DNA of 64,000 bases, taken from positions 30,887 through 94,886 of the forward strand of contig JAKQKF010000382.1 in NCBI GenBank assembly GCA_029560815.1, written 5' to 3'. Below are positions 44,816 to 52,227 of the stretch, piece by piece. The notes under the pieces were generated by a model, which made no database searches, was not told the origin of the DNA, and worked only from the letters and a program-made list of their open reading frames with translations. The translations under genes and the position numbers were made by a program. Positions within the stretch are counted from its first letter, which is position 1. Each line of letters begins with the position of its first letter. This DNA is from a bacterium (GTDB taxonomy: Bacteria; KSB1; UBA2214).

Positions 44816-47002
44816 CTATCTGGTCAATACCATTTTGCCTGTCTGTCGGTTCCCTCCTGTTAAGAGTTCGTAGTAATAGATGCCACTGCTTAAACTTTGC
44901 GCTTGAAGCGTATACTGGTGAGATCCGGCGTTTTTAAAGCCGAGATCATGGAGAGCGACGGTTTCGCCGCGCAGATTGATGACTCGGAGCTTGACATCTC
45001 CGCCCTCTCGCAGCACGAAGGGGATCCTGGTATTCCCGTTGAAGGGATTGGGATAGTTCTGTCCGAGCGAGAGCTTTTCCGGCGCTGCGCCGGTCTGCCG
45101 CCGGGCGACGCCTGTGCCGGTGCTGAAATCGTAGACAAGAGCAGTACTGCCATAAAGATCCGGAACGGCGTCGATGAACAGGAAGGGAGAGACCGCGCGG
45201 TTGGTCTGCAGCATCAGGCTCACTTTTTTATTCTGGACGGCGAGAGGGAGCAGTGAGAGCGGGATGCTCAATTCCGTCTGGTGCCCCGCGGTGGCGCGGG
45301 TTAAGCCCGATGCCTGCGCCCAGCTCCAGTTGGCGCCACCCGTTCCGGTGTACTGCCAGAGGGCAAGGTTTTCCATCATGTACTCCGCGCCGGTCGCGGC
45401 GCTGTCGGCGTAGCGGTAGCCGGTGGCGGAGTTGTTGTCCGCATCGATGAAGAGATGGTAGAAATAGCCGCTGGCGAATGAACCGGCCACGGTGAACCGG
45501 ATGTAAAGATTGGTTGCGTCGTGGGCGGCGTAGACGTCGACAATGTCGGCGCTGGCGTCAGGACCGTCACCCGCCCCTTCAAGCGGATTGTCCAGTGTGT
45601 CCAGCCTGGCGATGCCGTTCCAGTCGGTGAAGAGGCCGTCGACCGTGACCAGTGTCTTCGATCCGGCAGGCGGTGTGGCGGTGAGGATGCGCAGATTTTT
45701 CTCCTCATTGCCGGCGGCGTCCTGGGCGCGGACCAGGAAGGAGTAGGGCGTAAAATTGGTCAGGCCGGTGACGGTGTATTCCCATGAGAGACTGGCGCTC
45801 TGCCAGACCGCGGGCACCTGCGTCAGGCGTGCCGCCTGGCTGAGAATGAACGGAGAGGTGGAGCTGTAATAGATGTTGAACGCCACCGGTGCGGATTGAT
45901 CGGTGACCCGCCGCCAACGCAGCTTCACCGCCCCATCGGCAGCCACGGCTTCGATCAGGCCGATCGCGCCGTCCCAGGTCGGAGGATTGAGATCGACCGG
46001 GTGGCGATGAAAGACGTCATAGCGGATTTCGTTCAGGGAAGAGCTCGAGATGTAATCGCACCAGTCAAGGCCGAGCACTTCGGCCACCTGTTTGTCGATC
46101 GCGGCGGTTTGACTTGATGGATAGTAATCGAGGGCGATAACCCTGAAGCCGTCCGGCTTGGTGGCCTCGGCGTTGACCTTGGCCGCCCAGCTCATCCGGT
46201 CGCCTTCCTTGTAGTAGGATTCGAACATCACCCCGTCGACGTAAGGCCGGATGCTGTGCTGATAGGCGGTGGCGAGATCCGGATCGAAATAGAAGAGGCC
46301 GCGGTTGGCAATCAGATACTTCTCCGGATAGGTCGCGTGCAGCCATCCGACCAGATCGGACATCTGTACGACCATCCAGCGGTAAGGCCAGGGGTACCAG
46401 GGTGAGGCGGTATCGATGGTGTCGAGGAATAGCCCGTCGCACTGTTTGGTCAGCAGGATGTTATCAGTACCGGCCGGGCTGCTCTTGAGAAAGGCGCGCC
46501 AGGAGGAGTCGCCGGCATTGACATAGTAGCTGCCCCAGCTGCCGTTCATGTCGGGTTTGTTGTCTCGATTGGCATCATCGAGGTACCAGGAAGCAAAGCC
46601 GGCGTTGGCATAGGCAACCGAGCTTGTGCCGTAATCCCAGTAGCAGGGGCCGCGGCCGTCGCCCTTGCGCCCGCCCTGGTGATCTTCGCCGATCGAAACA
46701 TAGCCAACCACGATGACGTCATCATCGGTTCCCGCCACGCCGTCATGGCCTCTTTTTAGTTCGCCGATCTGAGCGGCGCTGATATTCGAGGGCTCGAGGA
46801 TAACCAGGTCAAAATCTTTGGCGCGGAAAAGGTTGTCATTGTTCCAGGAACCGTAGTAGCAGAGATAGTCGGAGCTGCTGTCGACAGGCAGACGCGAGGA
46901 GGCCGAGCGGGCCGGAGAGGGGAGAAAGAGCAGGGTCAGAACCAGGCCGCTCGGCAGGATGATTTTGCTGCAAATTTTGTAAAGCCGGATGAGTCGGTGC
47001 AT
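44816..47002 (-). CDS. GH114-like endo-alpha-1,4-polygalactosaminidase with Fn3, CBM9-like and sorting domains
   Basis: The start follows AAGGT; signal peptide spans residues ~14-33. Residues ~40-340 form a TIM barrel of the GH114/TM1410 group: LVILEPSNIS, VGYVSIGED (Glu106), CDGLFLDTID (Asp189, Asp194), YLIANRGL and MFESYY. GH114 enzymes cut alpha-1,4-linked galactosamine polymers; TM1410-like relatives are less well defined, so the substrate is probable rather than certain. A fibronectin-III domain (~350-440), a CBM9-like domain (~445-625, VDGLFTDW) and the sorting domain (NYPNPFNGNTRI ... KMVLTR) follow. It is predicted to be surface-attached. A long AT-rich leader precedes it. Confidence 0.83.
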   Translation of the reverse strand: MHRLIRLYKICSKIILPSGLVLTLLFLPSPARSASSRLPVDSSSDYLCYYGSWNNDNLFRAKDFDLVILEPSNISAAQIGELKRGHDGVAGTDDDVIVVGYVSIGEDHQGGRKGDGRGPCYWDYGTSSVAYANAGFASWYLDDANRDNKPDMNGSWGSYYVNAGDSSWRAFLKSSPAGTDNILLTKQCDGLFLDTIDTASPWYPWPYRWMVVQMSDLVGWLHATYPEKYLIANRGLFYFDPDLATAYQHSIRPYVDGVMFESYYKEGDRMSWAAKVNAEATKPDGFRVIALDYYPSSQTAAIDKQVAEVLGLDWCDYISSSSLNEIRYDVFHRHPVDLNPPTWDGAIGLIEAVAADGAVKLRWRRVTDQSAPVAFNIYYSSTSPFILSQAARLTQVPAVWQSASLSWEYTVTGLTNFTPYSFLVRAQDAAGNEEKNLRILTATPPAGSKTLVTVDGLFTDWNGIARLDTLDNPLEGAGDGPDASADIVDVYAAHDATNLYIRFTVAGSFASGYFYHLFIDADNNSATGYRYADSAATGAEYMMENLALWQYTGTGGANWSWAQASGLTRATAGHQTELSIPLSLLPLAVQNKKVSLMLQTNRAVSPFLFIDAVPDLYGSTALVYDFSTGTGVARRQTGAAPEKLSLGQNYPNPFNGNTRIPFVLREGGDVKLRVINLRGETVALHDLGFKNAGSHQYTLQAQSLSSGIYYYELLTGGNRQTGKMVLTR

Positions 47003-47509
47003 GCAGGTACCTTATCGTAAGTGGGCTGCCCGGGAATTCCCCGCCTGGGCTCAGTCAGGTTGAGCGAGTTCTCGCGCACCCTGTCCTTTGTCAGGATCAT
47101 TCATTACCGCTGGAGGTGGGCTCCCGGGAGATTTGACTGAACTGGTATTGATGGTCAAACGCTGGCATGTTTCAAGCTGCCGGCAAGGGTGGTGGTCGAT
47201 CCGGCAGCCAGACTGATCAAGTAGCCGTCGACGATGAATTCCAGTATTACTGTAAATCTTTCGTTTAATTACCGAAGAGGATATAAGAATGTTTCGAATG
47301 GTTGCTAATAGCTATTTATGCTTTCGTATTTAAATTTATAACATTAATAACAGAAAGCAAATGTTTTTTTTGCTGATTTAAAAATTATTCAACCAGTGAG
47401 CTGCCGGTATCGAGGGTGTGGGAGGGTCGTAGGAGGAAAGGGGCGCCCGGTCCGGCTGCCGGGTCCGGGGCGTGAAATAGTGGAGGCCGGACCGGGCACC
47501 CCGTCGTTT
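47003..47509. other. 507-nt intergenic region: AT-rich promoter-like stretch and leader hairpins
   Basis: No gene is visible. The part at 47235-47395 is sharply AT-rich against GC-rich surroundings and on the minus strand has weak -35/-10-like pairs, for example TTAGCA, 17 nt, TATATC. It is probably the promoter region of the GH114 gene. A perfect 8-bp stem, GCTGCCGG at 47176-47183 with CCGGCAGC at 47201-47208, falls in the predicted leader. The GDPD-side end holds the hairpin listed at 47440. Confidence 0.5.
47440..47502. terminator. Long hairpin after the GDPD gene
   Basis: Arms of 17 nt (47440-47456 and 47486-47502) pair with one mismatch around a 29-nt loop, 8 nt beyond the stop of the minus-strand GDPD gene. 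A short TTTCC run follows on the minus strand, making a terminator role plausible. Confidence 0.6.
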
Positions 47510-49816
47510 TCAGCGGAGCAGGGTCATGCTGCGCACGAGAACCTGTTGTCCGATGCTCATTCTGCAGCTGTACTGGCCGCTGCTCACCGGTTGACCGTTC
47601 TCATCCGTCCCATCCCATTTGATCCGGTATTCACCCGGGCCCTGGGTTTCATGGAGCAGTTCCGCCACCTTGCGGCCGAGCAGATCGTAGACGGCCAGCT
47701 CGACCTGCTCCCTACGTTCCAGTGCATAGGTCAGAGTGGTCGTTGGATTGAAGGGATTGGGATAATTTTGCGACAGGCTGAACGACTGCGGCTGTGGCGC
47801 GGGCGCCGGCGCTGAATTGATGAGCGTGCCGCGGCCGCAGATAAACAGGATTTCGTCGGGGTTCAACCCCCGGTTGTAGATCTGGATGTCGTCGATCTTG
47901 CCCTTGAAGTACGCGCCGCCGGTTTTGCCGATGGTGGCGATCTGGCCCGGTTTGACCGTGCCGGTCAGGGGATGGCTGTCCTTGAGTTCGCCGTTGACGT
48001 AGATCATCGCCCTGGCGCCGTCATAGACCCCGGCCAGGTGGACCCATTCGCCGGCGGAGAGCTCCGATCCGCGAATGCCGGGCCGCTCGGCGCTGACGGT
48101 GGTGGTCACCTTGAAACGGAGTTCATGGATGCCCTTGTCCTCATAGAGGACGTAGGTATCGCTCTCCGAATCGTAGAGAGGACCAAAGGCGCCGGGTAGA
48201 TCGTTGGGAGCATAGGCCATCCAGGTCCAGAGCGAGAGGGTAATCCCCTGGGTGTTGATATCGAGGGAGGAGGAGGCGGGCACCAGGACGTAATCGTCGA
48301 CCCCGTCGAAGCAGAGGCCGTTGCCGGTGTGCCCTCCCGACCAGGAGATGCCGTTTTGCAGGGTGCCGTGGTTGGCGTTGCCCGAGCGGTCGGGCAGGGT
48401 GGTGCCCTCCTCTTCGTCAAAATCCCAGGCGGCGGCCAGGCCGGGCAGATAAGGCGAGTAGATAAAATAGTTGTTTTCGGGTTCAACGATGGGATTGGGG
48501 TGAAGGGCCTGGTCCTTGACCCCGGTGACGCTCAGGGTGTAGGCGCCCATTTCCGCCAGGGGCGAGGTGGTGAGGATGACCGAGAGCGAGTCGAGGGCGA
48601 GGCGGGCGCTGTTAATCGTGACTCCGGGCGAAAGGGAATAGTTGGCCGGGATTTCTGCGCTCTCCTTTTCAATCCGCTCGGTGAAGCTGATCACCAGATG
48701 GTCTGGCCTGCCGTAGGCGCGGACCGCAGCGATTTGGGGCGGGCGCAGATCCGGCGCGGTCGTCGCCTGCACCTCATTACTCCAGGTGAGGCTGTAGAGT
48801 CCGGCGACATTTTTGGCGCGGACGCGATAAAAGTACTGCTGAGATTCGCGCCGGGTATCATCGACATACGCGGTGGTGTCGGTCACCGTCGCCAGCAGGC
48901 TTTCGGGATGGGCCTGGGTGTCGCGGTAGATCTCATAGACCAGCGAGGTACTTTCGGGATCCTCGGCCGGCAGCCAGCTCAGGCCGATGCGGGTTTCGTC
49001 GACGACTGGCGGCAGCAGCACAACATCTGCGGGCGGTGTGGTGTCGAGCAGGGCCCTGGCGATATCGGGAAAGTTGGTGGTGATCGCATCCACGCCCTGC
49101 TTGATCAGGCTGGTCATCTCAGCGGCGCTGTTGATGGTCCATTTGTTCATTTTCATGCCGCGGGCATGGGCCGAATCGAGCAATGCCGTGGTGATGGCGC
49201 CGTTGGTGCCGACCCATTCACCGCCGATGCCGTCGACCTGCCTGATCTGGGTCAGGGTGATACTGCCGAAGAGCTGGACCGGGATGGAGGGATCGATCTG
49301 TTTGGATTTGCTGATATGGCTGTAATTGAAGCTGCTGATGATGACCCGGTCCTGCAGGCCGCGCTGCTGGACGGCGGCCACGACCTTTTCGACCACCGTG
49401 GGAGCGTTGCTCTTGATCTCGATGACCACGCCGACGCGATAGGAGGCGCGCAGGGCCAGGTCCAGGGCCTCGGCCAGGGTGGGGATTTTTTCACCGGCGA
49501 AGAGGGGACTGAACCAGGAACCGGCGTCAAGGGTGCGCAGCTGCTCGTAGGTCATGGTCGGGATCGTTCCGCCGGCGCCCGTGGTGCGCGAGACCGCTTC
49601 GTCGTGCATCAGCATAAGCGAGTCGTCTTTGGAAAGCCAGACATCCAGTTCGAACCAGTCGGTGCCGATTTCGACGGCCTTGATGAATGAGGCCATGGTG
49701 TTCTCGGGCGCAAGGCCGGAGGCGCCGCGGTGGGCGATGATCTCCGTGCCCGCCTGGAGAAAGGCGGAGGCGGAGAGAAGCATCAGGATGGAGAGGAGGA
49801 TCTTTTTTCTGGTCAT
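47510..49816 (-). CDS. Secreted glycerophosphodiester phosphodiesterase-like protein with Fn3, LamG and sorting domains
   Basis: Start taken at the ATG after AAGGTG; eight upstream codons to 49840 overlap the next gene and precede the signal peptide. Residues ~24-260 are a GDPD domain with all expected residues: HRG (His29, Arg30), PENT (Glu38), ELDV (Glu56, Asp58), MHD (His71) and EIKSN. A fibronectin-III segment, an Ig-like segment, a LamG/concanavalin-like domain (~480-660: YDGARAMIYVNGE, KGKIDDIQIYNRGL) and the sorting domain (NYPNPFNPTTTL ... SMTLLR) follow. It would hydrolyse glycerophosphodiesters or a phosphoglycan at the cell surface. It is the last gene of a unit with DUF6599 and DUF362 genes. 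Confidence 0.87.
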   Translation of the reverse strand: MTRKKILLSILMLLSASAFLQAGTEIIAHRGASGLAPENTMASFIKAVEIGTDWFELDVWLSKDDSLMLMHDEAVSRTTGAGGTIPTMTYEQLRTLDAGSWFSPLFAGEKIPTLAEALDLALRASYRVGVVIEIKSNAPTVVEKVVAAVQQRGLQDRVIISSFNYSHISKSKQIDPSIPVQLFGSITLTQIRQVDGIGGEWVGTNGAITTALLDSAHARGMKMNKWTINSAAEMTSLIKQGVDAITTNFPDIARALLDTTPPADVVLLPPVVDETRIGLSWLPAEDPESTSLVYEIYRDTQAHPESLLATVTDTTAYVDDTRRESQQYFYRVRAKNVAGLYSLTWSNEVQATTAPDLRPPQIAAVRAYGRPDHLVISFTERIEKESAEIPANYSLSPGVTINSARLALDSLSVILTTSPLAEMGAYTLSVTGVKDQALHPNPIVEPENNYFIYSPYLPGLAAAWDFDEEEGTTLPDRSGNANHGTLQNGISWSGGHTGNGLCFDGVDDYVLVPASSSLDINTQGITLSLWTWMAYAPNDLPGAFGPLYDSESDTYVLYEDKGIHELRFKVTTTVSAERPGIRGSELSAGEWVHLAGVYDGARAMIYVNGELKDSHPLTGTVKPGQIATIGKTGGAYFKGKIDDIQIYNRGLNPDEILFICGRGTLINSAPAPAPQPQSFSLSQNYPNPFNPTTTLTYALERREQVELAVYDLLGRKVAELLHETQGPGEYRIKWDGTDENGQPVSSGQYSCRMSIGQQVLVRSMTLLR

Positions 49817-49836
49817 GGCTGCACCTTTTGCAAATA

Positions 49837-50778
49837 TCACGGTTGGGGGAGATGGAGTTCGATCCGGATGGTGCTGTCGCAGCGGACGATGCGGCCGTAC
49901 TCCTGTTTGTAATCCTCGAAGAGCAACGTGTCGCTCGCCGCATAAACCGGGCTGAGATAGGAGTCGAGATTGGCCGTGGCATGGGCATAGGCTGCCCGCG
50001 CCGCAGTGGTGTCCGGATAGAAAACGCGCAGGCAGGCTGTTCTTTTCCCCTCCGCGCCGGGTTGTTCAACGGCTACGCCCATCACCCTGCCGCCAAGCTG
50101 GAGCAGATCGCCTTCGCCGAGCGTGTAGATCATCTGCAGGCTGTAGGGGCCGGCCACCAGCAGCTCGGAGCCCGGGATGCGCTCCGCGGGCATGCCGGCC
50201 AGCCAGTCGCGGGCCGGTTCATCGGGGAGAGAGGCCAGCAGCGCCTGCAGCAGGGCGACCATGGCCGGCAGATGACTCTCCTCCCCGCTCAGATTGGTGA
50301 GCTGGATGAAGTGACGTCCTTTGAGGACGGCGATCTGCCAGGCGCTGCCGGTACTGCGGCCGGTGACGCCGGCGACGGGTCTTTCCTCCCCCTTCTTCGC
50401 CAGGTAGACGGCGAGGGCGGCATCGGCTGAGACCATCTCATAGAGATCCAGACTCAGTTTCTCTTCGCCGCGGCCGTAGCGCTGGACCGTCAGCCCGGTG
50501 AAGCCGAACTCGAGAAAGAGCTCGGCTCCGCCATTGATATAGCCGTACAGATTCTTCGCTGCGTAAATGCGGGCCTTGCCGGCGGGCTTCCATCCGGGAT
50601 GAAAACCGGCTCCGGGCAGGTCGATGGCGGAGGCCGCTCCGGCAGTGACCGGCAGGAGGATCAACAGCAGAGCCGGGCTCCACCGCCCCATACGCGCGAG
50701 TTTGCGGGCGGCGCCGTAAAGCCCCCCGGCGGCCTGAACAAGGGCGGCGAAGAGGGGACGGGACTCAGACGACGACAT
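49837..50778 (-). CDS. DUF6599-like exported protein
   Basis: Start chosen at the ATG preceded by GGAGAAG, overlapping the upstream DUF362 gene by 14 nt, so translation is probably coupled. A hydrophobic segment (WSPALLLILLPVTAGAASA, ~residues 32-50) after a basic region is a signal peptide or anchor. The body has YINGGAELFLEFGF and YxxxDAALAVYL-like patterns seen in DUF6599 proteins, which recur beside DUF362 genes. No catalytic residue can be named. It lies 20 nt upstream of the GDPD gene. Function is unknown; association with the two neighbours is the most useful clue. Confidence 0.75.
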   Translation of the reverse strand: MSSSESRPLFAALVQAAGGLYGAARKLARMGRWSPALLLILLPVTAGAASAIDLPGAGFHPGWKPAGKARIYAAKNLYGYINGGAELFLEFGFTGLTVQRYGRGEEKLSLDLYEMVSADAALAVYLAKKGEERPVAGVTGRSTGSAWQIAVLKGRHFIQLTNLSGEESHLPAMVALLQALLASLPDEPARDWLAGMPAERIPGSELLVAGPYSLQMIYTLGEGDLLQLGGRVMGVAVEQPGAEGKRTACLRVFYPDTTAARAAYAHATANLDSYLSPVYAASDTLLFEDYKQEYGRIVRCDSTIRIELHLPQP

Positions 50779-51973
50779 GGCTGATCTTCTCCGGAGCGGC
50801 GATCCCCAGCCCGAGCCTCTCGGCATAGCGGAGATACTCGGTGTAGCGGGGATGTTCGTTGATCTTGACCTTCATCTCCTTGCGCTTTTCCACCAGCAGG
50901 TTGTGGCAGACCATATCAAGGGCGAAAGGATCGGTCGCGAAAAAGAGCGAGTTCATATCATAGGTGAACTGGGCCGCCCCGTCGGGACCGCCATCGTACT
51001 GCCCGCGCAGTGCGTCGGTGATGTTGAGCACCAGCTTGTCACGAATGGCCGGAAAGGCGAGCACCTCGGTGCAGACGTCGAAGAAGAGGGGCCGGTGGAG
51101 GCGCGCGGTATTGCAGATGGCGGCATAGCCGAGGTTTTTGGTGGCCATGGAGACGCCGTTGCCGGTGTTTTTGAAGGCCGGGATGTTGATGATCCTGGTC
51201 AGTTTTTGGGTCACCAGTTTGCCGAAATAGGAGTATTTGCCGTCGAAGACATGCTGGTTGAGGTAGGGAGCTTCCTTGTCGCCCTCGACATCGGCCCAGT
51301 AAAAGACCTCCTGATCAAAGTTGCCGGCGCTGACGTGGGTGCCGTCTGGTTTGAGCCAGCGGCTGTTGTCCTGGCTCTTGCCGCTGGCGGCGTCATCGTC
51401 CATGGTCTGCAGTCCTGCGATGGTGATCCCGGGAAAGCGTTCCGCGGTGTAGCCCGCATCCCGGAGCATGTAATCGAAGCGGTCCCAGATGATGATCTGC
51501 TCGCGCTTGAGGCCGGATTTCGTCAGCCAGGTGATGACCGCATCGGTCACCTCGAGGTGGGTGGCGATGATGCCCGGGCCGACCGGGTTGACCTTGATGC
51601 CGACAATATCTTTTTTATCGAAAAAGAGTTTGAAGCTTTTTTTGGGATTAACTCCGGTCAGCTTTTTGAGCCCTTTTTCAAACATCGCGTTGACCACTTC
51701 CGGCTGCACCTTGCCCTCCTTGTGGACCCCGGGGTCGGTCACCTGGACGACGCGGCCGGGAAACGGACCCGGCAGCGAGTGCTCCGTTTTGGGTATTTTC
51801 AGCGCGTCATCGATGTTGGTTTTGGGCCGCGCGGGCGGCTGCGGTTTCTGCGCCTCCTGCGCCCAGGCGGTGGGTGTGCCGAGCAGCAGGCCTATCCCTG
51901 CGCCCAGTTTCAGCAGGTCGCGGCGGTTGATTTCCGCCCTGCTCTCCATCGACTTGTATCTTGTTTTCCGCAT
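50765..51973 (-). CDS. DUF362 domain protein with Tat signal
   Basis: AAGGAGAAC precedes the start. A twin-arginine motif NRRDLLK (residues 16-22) with a glycine-rich hydrophobic stretch predicts Tat export. DUF362 features include DIVGIKVNPVG, the IIIWDRF segment and a C-terminal FATDPFALDMVC. Some DUF362 proteins carry iron-sulfur centres; here the cysteines are few and no CxxCxxC ferredoxin motif is present, so a cluster is not supported. Tat export implies folding in the cytoplasm, perhaps with a metal cofactor. It is the first gene of a three-gene unit with DUF6599 and GDPD, downstream of a clear intrinsic terminator. Confidence 0.85.
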   Translation of the reverse strand: MRKTRYKSMESRAEINRRDLLKLGAGIGLLLGTPTAWAQEAQKPQPPARPKTNIDDALKIPKTEHSLPGPFPGRVVQVTDPGVHKEGKVQPEVVNAMFEKGLKKLTGVNPKKSFKLFFDKKDIVGIKVNPVGPGIIATHLEVTDAVITWLTKSGLKREQIIIWDRFDYMLRDAGYTAERFPGITIAGLQTMDDDAASGKSQDNSRWLKPDGTHVSAGNFDQEVFYWADVEGDKEAPYLNQHVFDGKYSYFGKLVTQKLTRIINIPAFKNTGNGVSMATKNLGYAAICNTARLHRPLFFDVCTEVLAFPAIRDKLVLNITDALRGQYDGGPDGAAQFTYDMNSLFFATDPFALDMVCHNLLVEKRKEMKVKINEHPRYTEYLRYAERLGLGIAAPEKISHVVV

Positions 51974-52103
51974 AGTTCTCCTTTCATCAGGTGTTCAGTT
52001 GATTGTACAAAAAAATCGTCACTATTCCAAAAAGAAATCATCAGCGTCTGAAAATATCGGGCCGGCCGTGAGGTCCTGCCGCCATCGCCCTCTGTGCGGG
52101 CAC

Positions 52104-52134
52104 AAAAAAGCCGGGCCCGCGGGGCCCGGCTTTT
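52104..52134. terminator. Intrinsic terminator (bidirectional shape)
   Basis: A 9-bp stem GCCGGGCCC (52110-52118) / GGGCCCGGC (52122-52130) has a 3-nt loop, flanked by six A on one side and TTTTATT on the other. In the minus direction it ends with TTTTTT, so it terminates the double-SGNH gene ahead of the DUF362 unit. Confidence 0.85.
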
Positions 52135-52227
52135 ATTGCGATACCGGAGATGATGATACGCCGGCCCTCTCTCTCCGCTCGCCTGCGCTGAAAAGCCCGG
52201 CAGTGAGCAGGCGGACCGAGCTCCTCT

